Part shown: positions 1 to 7,216 of the stretch, in pieces
Position numbering within the stretch: position 1 is the stretch's first letter
Layout of the letters: each line of letters starts with the position of its first letter
DNA from: Streptomyces sp. NBC_00162
Lineage (GTDB): Bacteria > Actinomycetota > Actinomycetes > Streptomycetales > Streptomycetaceae
Length of the DNA: 64,000 nt
Direction of reading: 5' to 3'
NCBI RefSeq assembly: GCF_024611995.1
Contig: NZ_CP102509.1
Location: 6,324,001 to 6,388,000, forward strand
Position numbers and translations under genes: made by a program
Notes under the pieces: model-generated
The model's database searches: none
Told to the model about the DNA's origin: nothing
What the model saw: the letters and a program-made list of their open reading frames with translations, nothing else

Positions 1-630
1 GGGCTGGCGGTCGCGGGTGCGGGCGGACTCGCCTACGCCGACGCGGACGCGGCTGGGCGGACCGAGCGCTCGCCGGGGCTGCTCTCCGGGAACCTGGCGC
101 AGCTGCCGGTGCACGTTCCGGTGAACGTGTGCGGGAACACCGTGAGCGTGGTCGGTGTGCTCAACTCGGCCGCCGGGAACCGCTGTGTCAACAAGGACCA
201 TCCGGAGCCGAGGCCCTCGCACCCGTCGAAACAGGGCGCGGGCAACGGCGGCGGAGCCGTCGCCGATGGGCGCGGAAAGGATTCGCCGGGAGTGTTGTCC
301 GGCAACGGACTCCAGCTCCCGGTCGACCTGCCCCTGAACCTCAGCGGCAACGCGGTGAGCGTCGTCGGCGTCGGCAACAGCTCCACCGGCAACACCTCCG
401 TCAACGGCGAGGTGCCCAGCGGCGGCAAGCCCGTCCAGCCGCCCGCCGTCCAGCCGCCCGCCGTCCAGCCGCCCGCCGCCGAGCGGCCGGTGACCCCGCC
501 CGCGCCGCCGCGGCACACCGAGGCTCTGGCCCACACCGGCGCCGACGCCGTGGGCTACCTGCTGCCGGGCGGCGGAGCGCTCCTCCTCGGCGGGGTGCTC
601 CTCTACCGCCGCTTCGGACTCGCCCGCTAG
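1..630 (+). CDS. Long chaplin, cell-wall anchored (5' end missing)
   Basis: Hydrophobic surface protein of the chaplin family, which assembles into amyloid-like films on aerial hyphae. The frame is open from base 1. The visible part begins in the end of a signal peptide (GLAVAGAGGLAYADADA), so only a few residues are missing. Two chaplin repeats follow. The first reads VCGNTVSVVGVLNSAAGN then RCVN and has the two conserved cysteines. The second reads LSGNAVSVVGVGNSSTGN then TSVN and has serine or threonine where the cysteines should be. A Pro-rich spacer contains VQPPA three times. The C-terminus has LAHTG, a hydrophobic stretch and an RRFGLAR tail, a sortase signal of the LAXTG type used by class E sortases. 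Two repeats plus a sorting signal define the long chaplins (ChpA-C type). Which paralogue it is cannot be told. Confidence 0.9.
   Translation, partial: GLAVAGAGGLAYADADAAGRTERSPGLLSGNLAQLPVHVPVNVCGNTVSVVGVLNSAAGNRCVNKDHPEPRPSHPSKQGAGNGGGAVADGRGKDSPGVLSGNGLQLPVDLPLNLSGNAVSVVGVGNSSTGNTSVNGEVPSGGKPVQPPAVQPPAVQPPAAERPVTPPAPPRHTEALAHTGADAVGYLLPGGGALLLGGVLLYRRFGLAR
433..477 (+). repeat. 15-bp tandem repeat x3 inside the chaplin gene
   Basis: Three perfect copies of gtccagccgcccgcc encode VQPPA-VQPPA-VQPPA in the wall-spanning linker. Such perfect in-frame repeats can change copy number by slippage, altering linker length. Confidence 0.9.
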
Positions 631-1292
631 GTCAGGGCGGGCGGTACGGGGCGCCAGCCGTCCAGGATGGCGTCGATCCGTGCGGCCAGCCGGGCCCGGG
701 CCGCGAAGCGCGGGATTCCCGCCATCAGCAGGGCGTCGTACTCGGTGTCGGTGTGCCGTACGGCCGCGCGAACCGCGTACGAGACCGCGAGTTCGTCCAG
801 GGCCCGGCCGGCCGCACTGCGGCCCACCCGGCCGCTGCCGCGCACCGAGGCGTGCGTGGCGATGGCCACGGCCCGGTCGGCCGGGCAGCCGGGGAACAGC
901 CGGACTATCTCGGCGGCGAAGGCCGCCGTGAACCGGGTGTCCTCGGCGGCACGACGCAGCCGGTCGCGCTCCCGGCGCCTGGCCCGCGCCTCGGCGTCCG
1001 CCAGACAGGCACGCTCGGCGCGGGCCAGGGCGGCGTCCTCGACGAGGAGTCCCTGGCGCTCGTAGCGGCGGCGGCGCCTGTTGAAGCGGACGACCACGGC
1101 GGAGAGCGAACTCGCCTCGCGAGAGCGGCGGGTGAGCGCCGCGTCCCCGCGCGGGAGGTAGACCAGGTGCCCGAGATCGGCGCAGTCCAGGCAGCGCGGC
1201 ACGCCCGCCTCGCGCACGAGGTGCCGGAGCGGGCCCCGCCGGCACTCCGCGCAGTGGATCTGCTTCCCGGACTCGAACACCACCAGGCTCAT
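627..1292 (-). CDS. DUF2293 domain protein with N-terminal zinc-ribbon
   Basis: Function unknown. The N-terminus has two CxxC pairs (HCAECRRG and RCLDCADLGH), spaced like a small zinc ribbon. Then comes a basic Arg-rich stretch. The C-terminal part from about residue 120 matches the conserved core of DUF2293 as I know it: RLFPGCPADRA, HASVRGSGRVGRS and AVRAAVRHTDTEYDALL. I chose the ATG at 1292 because the sequence before it has a TATCAC box six bases upstream and no ribosome site. An in-frame ATG at 1322 would add ten residues. It converges on the chaplin gene, and the two stops overlap by 4 bases (627-630). Confidence 0.8.
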   Translation of the reverse strand: MSLVVFESGKQIHCAECRRGPLRHLVREAGVPRCLDCADLGHLVYLPRGDAALTRRSREASSLSAVVVRFNRRRRRYERQGLLVEDAALARAERACLADAEARARRRERDRLRRAAEDTRFTAAFAAEIVRLFPGCPADRAVAIATHASVRGSGRVGRSAAGRALDELAVSYAVRAAVRHTDTEYDALLMAGIPRFAARARLAARIDAILDGWRPVPPALT

Positions 1293-1430
1293 ACAGGGGT
1301 GATACCGCTGAAGGGGCCTCATATCACCTGATGAAGAGCGGCGGTTGATGTTCCACCAACACTTCCTCCTTGTCGTGCAGTGCTTCTACCGTGAGCGCGT
1401 GGACGGCGGCCGGTCTACCGAGGAGGGCAC

Positions 1431-1799
1431 ATGGGCGGGCAGCAGGTGACGGCACGGCCGGCAAGGGCACGCATCCCCGCGGCCCCGGCGGGCCGGGAGA
1501 TCGTCATACCTCCGGGCGGTTGCACCGGCTGGCACTACCACCGGGTGCGGCTGAACGCCGTCGTCCTCGCCGGAACCCTGACCCGGGTCCTGCACGACCG
1601 CACCGTCGAGGTGCACCGGGCAGGGACCACCTTCGTGGAGCCCGCGGGCATCGGGCACATCCACCTGGGCCACAACCTCGGCAGCGACCCGGTCGTGCTA
1701 CACGTGACCCCGGCGCTCCCCCCGGGAACCCCCTTCGCGATACCCACCCCCAGCCCGCCCGGTGTCACACCGGCCGTCTGCCGGGAGCACGCCGCGTGA
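1431..1799 (+). CDS. Small cupin-domain protein
   Basis: Single-domain cupin of 122 residues. The metal-site pattern is clear: GGCTGWHYHRVRLNAVVLAG supplies the first HxH with a downstream position, and FVEPAGIGHIHLGHN supplies the second motif. The substrate is unknown; cupins of this size are often isomerases, dioxygenases or sugar/metal-binding regulators. The start ATG follows a good GAGGAGGG ribosome site. It is monocistronic and converges on the WGR protein gene. Confidence 0.8.
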   Translation: MGGQQVTARPARARIPAAPAGREIVIPPGGCTGWHYHRVRLNAVVLAGTLTRVLHDRTVEVHRAGTTFVEPAGIGHIHLGHNLGSDPVVLHVTPALPPGTPFAIPTPSPPGVTPAVCREHAA

Positions 1800-1824
1800 A
1801 CGGGCCCCGCCGCGGGCGGCGGGC

Positions 1825-3270
1825 TCACACCAGTCGGCGTATCTCCCCGCGCACCCGGTAGAAGCCGCTCGAGGCCGCGTGCAGTCCGTCCACCACGTAC
1901 CGGGCGCCGGGCTCCCGTATCCCGCGCGGGAACTGCACGTTCCAGGAGGGCTCGAAGCCGCCCGAGACCACCTGCACCCGCATCCGGCCGCCCTGCTGGA
2001 CGCACTCCACCACCACACCGCCCGCCGGAGCCGCCGCCACCGAGACGGTGGCCACCGCCGCCGCCGACACGGCCGGGGTGTACACCGGCATGGCCGCCGC
2101 CGACTTCACGTCCACCGGCGCCGGCACCGAGCCCTGCTGTGCCGCGGCTATCGCCTGCTCGCTCGCGTCCACGCAGACCAGCGAGCCGTCCGTGGTCACC
2201 AGATACAGCCGCCCGTCCCGGTACTGCATCGACAGCGCGGCCCCGCTGCCCGTGCCCAGCTTCCACAGCCGCCGCCCGTCGGCGTCGAAGCAGTACACCG
2301 AGGAGGCGAGGTCGCCGGCGAAGACGTGCCTGCCGTCCGGGGAGGTCGCGCACGAGTACACCGCCGCGTCACACCGGTAGGAGGCCTCCACCACGCCCGT
2401 CGCCTTGGACAGCCGCTGCACGGTGTTGCGCCCGGTGCCCGCGTACACCGCGTGGTCCTCCTGCCAGCCGAACAGCACCGAGCCGTTCGTGTCGGTGTGC
2501 CACAACTCCCGTCCCCCGTCCGGCGCGTACGCGGTGACCCCCTTGCTGTGCCCGTGGTAGACCGCGTCCGCGTCCGCACGGACCATCCAGGCGTTGGAGC
2601 CGTCCGAGCGCCGCGACCACTGGAACTCGTCCTCGTGGTCGATGACCGTCAGCCCGCCGTTGCGGTCGGACACGTTCAGCACGCCCTCCCGGATGTCGAG
2701 CCAGAAGATGTCCACATCGGCGGCTATGTCGTAGGCCCCGAACGGCACCTTCGACGACAGGTCGTACACCGTGCCGTCATCACAGCCCGCGTATATCCAG
2801 AATTCGTCCGCCACCAGGCACTTCACCCCGTCCGGCAGGGAGTACCGGGCCAGCACCTCCCCGCCGTGGCTCAGGGTGTAGACGTCACCCGCCTGGTTGC
2901 CGACCCAGCAGCGGTCCTCGTCCACATGGATCCCGAAGGCCGAGGAGCCCGTGCGGAACCGCCACAGCACCGGAGCCACGGCCCGCGCCGTCGACGGCGC
3001 CGACGTGACCTGGCGGCGGGTCACCGACCGTGCGGCGCGCTGCCCGCGCACGGCCGGGGCGTACCCCTTGCGGATCTTCTCCCCGATCTTCTTCGCGGCC
3101 GCCGCCCGTGCCTTGTCCGCCGTCGGGAACGAGGAACTCTGCAGCTGGCCGTCCGCGCCGATGCGCCCGTACCGCACGGAGACGGCCGTGCCGTCCACCG
3201 TCACCTCGTAGAACTTGTGCGCAGCGCCGTCGTCCTGGGACAGCTCCAGATACGTCGTCTCCCGAGCCAT
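1825..3270 (-). CDS. WGR domain fused to a PQQ-like beta-propeller
   Basis: 481 residues. Residues about 10-70 form a WGR domain (KFYEVTVDGTAVSVRYGRIG), the nucleic-acid-binding fold known from PARPs and MolR-type proteins; the signature Trp is Tyr here (YGRIG). A short basic linker follows. Residues about 100-370 then carry repeated blades typical of PQQ-like/WD propellers (WVGNQAGDVYTLSHGGEV, VYAGTGRNTVQRL, HVFAGDLASSVYCFDADG). An Ala/Val-rich hinge leads to a C-terminal beta-rich segment with FYRVRGEIRRLV. There is no signal peptide, so it is cytoplasmic. The start at 3270 follows GGGGAGGGG. The biological role is not known; a DNA- or RNA-linked scaffold is an inference. Confidence 0.8.
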   Translation of the reverse strand: MARETTYLELSQDDGAAHKFYEVTVDGTAVSVRYGRIGADGQLQSSSFPTADKARAAAAKKIGEKIRKGYAPAVRGQRAARSVTRRQVTSAPSTARAVAPVLWRFRTGSSAFGIHVDEDRCWVGNQAGDVYTLSHGGEVLARYSLPDGVKCLVADEFWIYAGCDDGTVYDLSSKVPFGAYDIAADVDIFWLDIREGVLNVSDRNGGLTVIDHEDEFQWSRRSDGSNAWMVRADADAVYHGHSKGVTAYAPDGGRELWHTDTNGSVLFGWQEDHAVYAGTGRNTVQRLSKATGVVEASYRCDAAVYSCATSPDGRHVFAGDLASSVYCFDADGRRLWKLGTGSGAALSMQYRDGRLYLVTTDGSLVCVDASEQAIAAAQQGSVPAPVDVKSAAAMPVYTPAVSAAAVATVSVAAAPAGGVVVECVQQGGRMRVQVVSGGFEPSWNVQFPRGIREPGARYVVDGLHAASSGFYRVRGEIRRLV

Positions 3271-3363
3271 GACAGACCCCTCCCCAAAGGCCGGGCCGCC
3301 GGCTGCTTTTCCGCCGGTGATCCCTCGTGAAAAACGCTACGGGCCACCACTGACAATGGGCTC

Positions 3364-4011
3364 GTGCAGCTGGAAGCGATCACATGGCAGCGAATGGCCG
3401 AGCGGCTCGCCGGTCACCTCGACGACCCCGGCACCGCCCCCGAACAGGGCAGTTGGCAGCGGGTGGGCATCGACGGAGCACCGGCCGCCGAGACCGGCGT
3501 GCTCGCGGGGAACCTCGCCGACGCCCTGCGCCTGCGCGGACGCCCGGTCCTGGTGGTAGCGGCCGAGGGCTTCCTGCGCCCGGCCTCCCTCCGCTTCGAG
3601 TTCGGCCGCCAGGACGTGGACTCGTACCTCGGCGGCTGGTACGACACGGCCGCGCTCTGGCGGGAGGTGTTCGGCCCGACCGATCCGGGCGGCACCGGGC
3701 GGGTGCTGCCCGACCTCTGGGACCCGGTGAGCGACCGGGCGACCCGCAGCCCGTACGCCGAACTCCCGCCCGGCGGCGTGCTGATCGTGCACGGCCCGCT
3801 GCTGCTGGGCCACTGGTTCCCCTTCGACCTGAGCGTCCACATCCGGCTCTCCCCTGGAGCGCTCGCCCGCCGCACCGAGGAGTCCGCGCGCTGGACGCTG
3901 CCGGCCTTCGCGCGCTACGAGGCCGAAACGGACCCGGCGTCGGCCGCCGACGCGATGGTCCGCGCCGACGACCCCCGCCATCCCGCCTGGACGGGCATCC
4001 GCGCGCGATAG
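3364..4011 (+). CDS. Uridine kinase-like protein with degenerate P-loop
   Basis: 215 residues, resembling the uridine kinase-like proteins of actinomycetes in overall plan: an N-terminal nucleotide-binding strand (WQRVGIDGAPAAETGVLA), then RPVLVVAAEGFLRPASLRFE, GWYDTAALWREV, and a late GGVLIVHGPLLLGHW strand. Where a kinase has GxxxxGK(S/T) this protein has GAPAAETG, so the phosphate-binding Lys and Ser/Thr are missing and catalysis is doubtful. The start is GTG, with a gacaat box six bases before it, suggesting a leaderless message. It converges on psuK, a pyrimidine nucleoside kinase, so a link to pseudouridine or uridine handling is possible but inferred. Confidence 0.6.
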   Translation: MQLEAITWQRMAERLAGHLDDPGTAPEQGSWQRVGIDGAPAAETGVLAGNLADALRLRGRPVLVVAAEGFLRPASLRFEFGRQDVDSYLGGWYDTAALWREVFGPTDPGGTGRVLPDLWDPVSDRATRSPYAELPPGGVLIVHGPLLLGHWFPFDLSVHIRLSPGALARRTEESARWTLPAFARYEAETDPASAADAMVRADDPRHPAWTGIRAR

Positions 4012-4031
4012 CGGCACCGGGGTCGGCTCCT

Positions 4032-4946
4032 TCAAGGCCGGCCGCCCAGCCGGGTCACCGCCAGGGCCGCGGCACGGCAGCCCGCGCGGGCGGCCTCGGC
4101 TGGGTCCGCGCCCGCCAGCCGGGCCGCGAGGAAGCCGCCGGTGAAGGCGTCCCCCGCACCCGTGGAGTCCACCGCCTCGGCCGGCTCCGCCGTGACCTCG
4201 GCGGTGATCCGGCCCCGCTCGGCCACCAGCGCCCCGGCCGCGCCCCGGGTCACCACCACCAGCGGGATCCGGCGGCTCAGCTGCGCCGCCGCCCGGGCCA
4301 CCCCGGCCGGCTCCGGCAGCCCGGCCAGCAGCCGGGCCTCGTCCTCGTTGGGCAGCAGTACGTCGGCCCCCGCCACGGCATCGAGGAACCGCTGCGGGCC
4401 CAGCTCGGCCAGGAACCCGGCCGAGGCGGGGTCCACGCTCACCGGCACCCCCCGGACCCGGGCCGCCCGCAGCGCGACCAGGGCCAGCTCCCGGCTGCTG
4501 TCGGCGAAGAACAGGTACCCGGACAGGTGAAGATGGGCCACCCCGTCCAGCAGGGACGGCTTCCAGTCGGCGGGGCACAGCCGCAGCGCCGCCCCGCTGT
4601 CGGTCAGGAAGGTCCGCTCCGCGTCCTTGCCGACCAGCGCGACCACCGTCCCGGTCGGCTCCTCCCGGTCGATCACCAGCCGCGGCCGCACCCCCGCGTC
4701 CAGCAGCGCCCGCTCGTGCCACGGCGCCGACTCGGTACCCACCCGCGCGAGCAGCCGTACCTCCGCGGCCCCGGTACGGGCCGCCCAGCAGGCCGCGTTG
4801 GCCCCGGCGCCGCCCGGCAGGGTCCGGATCCGGGCGGCCGTGTCGGTGGCCGGAGCAAGCGGCTCCGGATGCACCGCCACCACATCGGTGACCACGTCCC
4901 CGACGACCAGCAGCGCCCCCGGACGGGCCGGTTCCGTACGGGTCAT
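4032..4946 (-). CDS. psuK: Pseudouridine kinase (PfkB family)
   Basis: 304-residue ribokinase-family sugar kinase. The N-terminal GDVVTDVV and PGGAGANAACWAAR are the PfkB signature 1 region. The C-terminal DSTGAGDAFTGGF is signature 2 and carries the catalytic Asp. The substrate is assigned from context: the gene starts with an ATGA overlap on psuG, the partner enzyme of the pseudouridine degradation pathway, where PsuK makes pseudouridine 5'-phosphate from pseudouridine. The kinase family alone would not show the substrate. Cytoplasmic. Confidence 0.85.
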   Translation of the reverse strand: MTRTEPARPGALLVVGDVVTDVVAVHPEPLAPATDTAARIRTLPGGAGANAACWAARTGAAEVRLLARVGTESAPWHERALLDAGVRPRLVIDREEPTGTVVALVGKDAERTFLTDSGAALRLCPADWKPSLLDGVAHLHLSGYLFFADSSRELALVALRAARVRGVPVSVDPASAGFLAELGPQRFLDAVAGADVLLPNEDEARLLAGLPEPAGVARAAAQLSRRIPLVVVTRGAAGALVAERGRITAEVTAEPAEAVDSTGAGDAFTGGFLAARLAGADPAEAARAGCRAAALAVTRLGGRP

Positions 4947-5860
4947 GCCCGCGCCGCCCAGGCCCCCGCGATCCCGGCCCCGAGCCGCACGTTGCCCCGT
5001 ACCGCCGCCAGGTTCGCCTCCAGAGAGGCCCCGCCCGTCGCCCGCACCAGGAACCCCAGCAGGAACGGTGTCACCGCCTGCCCCGTGATCCCCCGCTCCC
5101 GGCACTCGGTGAGCGCCTCGGCCAGCACCCGGTCGTGCAGCCGCGGATCCAGCTGCTCCGCCTCCGCCACCGGATTGGCCACCAGCAGGGCCGACCCCGG
5201 GCCGCCCAGGGCGTCCTGAGCGGCCATCACCGCCGCGACCTCCTCCGGCCCCTCCACCGTCCAGTCCACCGGCTCGCCGGAATCGGCCAGGTAGAAGCCG
5301 GGGAACCGCCGCGTCCGGTATCCGAGCACGCCCACCCCCAGCGTCTCCAGCCGCTGCAGCGTGGCCGGCACGTCCAGGATCGACTTCACCCCCGCGCACA
5401 CCACCGTGATCCGCGTCCGCGCCAGCAGCGACAGATCCGCCGACTCGTCCTGCGACTGCGCCCATTCGCGGTGTACGCCGCCCAGCCCGCCCGTGGCGAA
5501 GACCCGCAGGCCCGCCCGGGCGGCCAGGAAGGCCGTGCCGGACACCGTCGTGGCCCCCGTGGCCCCCGCCGCCAGCGCGGGCGCCAGATCCCGGTGACCG
5601 AGCTTGCGTACGCCGTCGCCGCCCGCGATCCGCTCCAGCTGAGCCTTGTCCAGGCCCGCGTACGCCACCCCGTCGATGACCGCGATCGTCGCCGGAACCG
5701 CGCCTTCCGAGCGGACCAGCTCCTCCAGTTCGAGACCCACCGCCAGATTGCGGGGCCGCGGCAGCCCGTGCGCGATGATCGTCGACTCCAGCGCCACGAC
5801 CGGCCTGTGCCGGGCGAGCGCCTCGCGTACCTCTTCCGACAGGACGGGCCCGCCGGACAT
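4943..5860 (-). CDS. psuG: Pseudouridine-5'-phosphate glycosidase
   Basis: Breaks the C-C glycosidic bond of pseudouridine 5'-phosphate to give uracil and ribose 5-phosphate. Family landmarks are present in order: VVALESTIIAHGLPRPRNLA, GDGVRKLGHRDLA, FATGGLGGVHREW, VVCAGVKSILDVPATL (with the expected active-site Lys) and ALLVANPVA. I chose the ATG at 5860, which has AGGA about nine bases upstream. The codons before it (TCA, ACA, GGA, TCT, GCA) are unlike Streptomyces coding sequence, so the ATG at 5887 (nine residues more) is less likely. It is translationally coupled to psuK and divergent from a methyltransferase. Confidence 0.92.
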   Translation of the reverse strand: MSGGPVLSEEVREALARHRPVVALESTIIAHGLPRPRNLAVGLELEELVRSEGAVPATIAVIDGVAYAGLDKAQLERIAGGDGVRKLGHRDLAPALAAGATGATTVSGTAFLAARAGLRVFATGGLGGVHREWAQSQDESADLSLLARTRITVVCAGVKSILDVPATLQRLETLGVGVLGYRTRRFPGFYLADSGEPVDWTVEGPEEVAAVMAAQDALGGPGSALLVANPVAEAEQLDPRLHDRVLAEALTECRERGITGQAVTPFLLGFLVRATGGASLEANLAAVRGNVRLGAGIAGAWAARA

Positions 5861-5957
5861 GGATGCAGATCCTGTGTGCTGTGACATGTCCCCATCCATG
5901 GCACGGGATTCGCGCCCCCAAACGCGCTCCCGCCCCACCCGTCACAACCTGTCCGAG

Positions 5958-5963
5958 TAGCGT
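5958..5963 (+). promoter_or_regulatory. Probable -10 box of a leaderless methyltransferase mRNA
   Basis: TAGCGT lies six bases before the ATG at 5970 and there is no ribosome binding site, the usual arrangement of a leaderless transcript in Streptomyces. No clear -35 is visible. Confidence 0.5.
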
Positions 5964-5969
5964 TGCCCC

Positions 5970-6737
5970 ATGGACCCGCGCGCCTTCTACGACGAGCTGG
6001 CCGGCCGCTACGACCTCCTGTACGCGGACTGGGGCGCGAGCATCGCCCGCCAGGGCCGGTCCCTCGAGACCCTGCTCACCGCCGCGCTCGGCCCGGGTCC
6101 GCACGCGGTCCTGGACAGCGCCTGCGGCATCGGCACCCAGGCACTGGGCCTGGCGGCAATGGGCCACCGGGTCACCGGGGCCGACCTGAGCCCCGTCTCC
6201 GTCGCCCGCGCAGCCCGCGAGGCCGCCCGCCGCGGGCTCACCCTGCCGGTCCTGGCCGCCGACATGCGGGCCCTGCCCTTCGCGGACGCCTCCTTCGACG
6301 CCGTGGTCTGCGCCGACAACGCCCTTCCGCACCTGCTGACGGCCCAGGACGTGCACACCGCCCTGGCCGAAACCCTGCGGGTGCTGCGCCCCGGCGGACT
6401 GCTGCTGCTCTCCACCCGCCCGTACGCGGAACTGCTCCGCACCCGGCCACGGAGTGAGGCCCCGCACGTGCGCGAGGGGGCCGAGGGGCGGACCATCACC
6501 TTCCAGCTGTGGCACTGGCACGCCGACGGAGAACGGTACGACCTCGAGCTCTTCCAGCTGCTGCCGGCCGGGGACACCTGGACCACGCGGACGTCGAGCG
6601 CCACCTACTGGGCGCTGCCGGAGGAGCGGACCGCGGAATTCGCCCGGGAGGCCGGTTTCCACGACACGGTCTGGCACGCTCCGGCGGACAGCGGATTCCA
6701 CCAGCCGGTCCTCGGCGCGCGGCGGCCCGCGCCCTGA
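5970..6737 (+). CDS. Class I SAM-dependent methyltransferase
   Basis: 255 residues with a Rossmann-type methyltransferase core: motif I VLDSACGIGTQALGLA (SAM binding), the acidic motif II end VTGADLSPVSV, motif III VLAADMRALPFADASFDAVV, and the post-motif LRVLRPGGLLLLSTR. The C-terminal third is beta-rich (TITFQLWHWHADGERYDLEL) and probably binds the acceptor, which is unknown. The start follows a TAGCGT box directly, so translation is probably leaderless. It is divergent from psuG and could share a control region with it; nothing else ties it to pseudouridine. Confidence 0.85.
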   Translation: MDPRAFYDELAGRYDLLYADWGASIARQGRSLETLLTAALGPGPHAVLDSACGIGTQALGLAAMGHRVTGADLSPVSVARAAREAARRGLTLPVLAADMRALPFADASFDAVVCADNALPHLLTAQDVHTALAETLRVLRPGGLLLLSTRPYAELLRTRPRSEAPHVREGAEGRTITFQLWHWHADGERYDLELFQLLPAGDTWTTRTSSATYWALPEERTAEFAREAGFHDTVWHAPADSGFHQPVLGARRPAP

Positions 6738-6816
6738 CCGGGCGCTGGACAGGGTGACTCGTCCGCCCCGGCAGCGCTGGACGATCTGGTCACCCCGGTG
6801 GGCGGCAACGTCGGAT

Positions 6817-6822
6817 TAGGGT
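6817..6822 (+). promoter_or_regulatory. Probable -10 box, leaderless cupin mRNA
   Basis: TAGGGT sits seven bases before the ATG at 6830, without a ribosome site between. This supports the ATG over the in-frame GTG at 6821, which lies inside the box. Confidence 0.5.
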
Positions 6823-6829
6823 GCGCGTC

Positions 6830-7216
6830 ATGAGCACCAGTGATCACAGCGCCGACGTCCCCGCCCCCGTCTCCTTCGCCGTCTCCGTCGCGGACGTGCC
6901 GGACGCCGAACTGGAGGCCGAGGACCTCGACCCCGAGCAGATCGTCTCCGGCGAGCCGGTCGTGAGCGGCAAGGTGCTCTGGGAGTCGCCGGACGGCAGG
7001 CAGGTGCGCGGGATCTGGCAGATCACCCCGGGTGTGGTCACCGACACCGAGGCCGACGAACTCTTCGTCGTGGTCAGCGGCCGGGCCACCATCGAGGTCG
7101 AGGGCGGCGGGACCCTGGAGGTGGGCCCCGGCTCCGCCTGCGTGCTCCGGGAGGGCGACAAGACGACCTGGACCGTTCACGAGACGCTCCGCAAGGCCTA
7201 CCACATCAGCTACTGA
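6830..7216 (+). CDS. Cupin-domain protein (DUF861/EutQ-like)
   Basis: 128 residues. The C-terminal half has the layout of the Cupin_3/DUF861 group: GKVLWESPDGRQVRGIWQIT, then EADELFVVVSGRATIEVEG and VGPGSACVLREGDKTTWTVH, ending in LRKAYHISY. These small proteins are predicted sugar or ethanolamine-type barrel enzymes without a settled reaction. The stop codon lies inside the convergent MFS gene, so the two genes overlap tail to tail by 11 bases (7206-7216). Confidence 0.8.
   Translation: MSTSDHSADVPAPVSFAVSVADVPDAELEAEDLDPEQIVSGEPVVSGKVLWESPDGRQVRGIWQITPGVVTDTEADELFVVVSGRATIEVEGGGTLEVGPGSACVLREGDKTTWTVHETLRKAYHISY

Noticed and set aside
433..477. CRISPR-like short repeats
   Set aside because: Direct 15-bp repeats without spacers, encoding VQPPA in a protein linker.
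5861..5887. Upstream start of psuG at 5887
   Set aside because: The added codons (TCA, ACA, GGA, TCT, GCA) do not fit Streptomyces codon use, and the ATG at 5860 has its own AGGA site.
4950..6701. N-terminal extension of the psuK frame through psuG and the methyltransferase
   Set aside because: The real kinase starts at the ATG at 4946, coupled to psuG; the extension is in the antisense or wrong frame of known genes.
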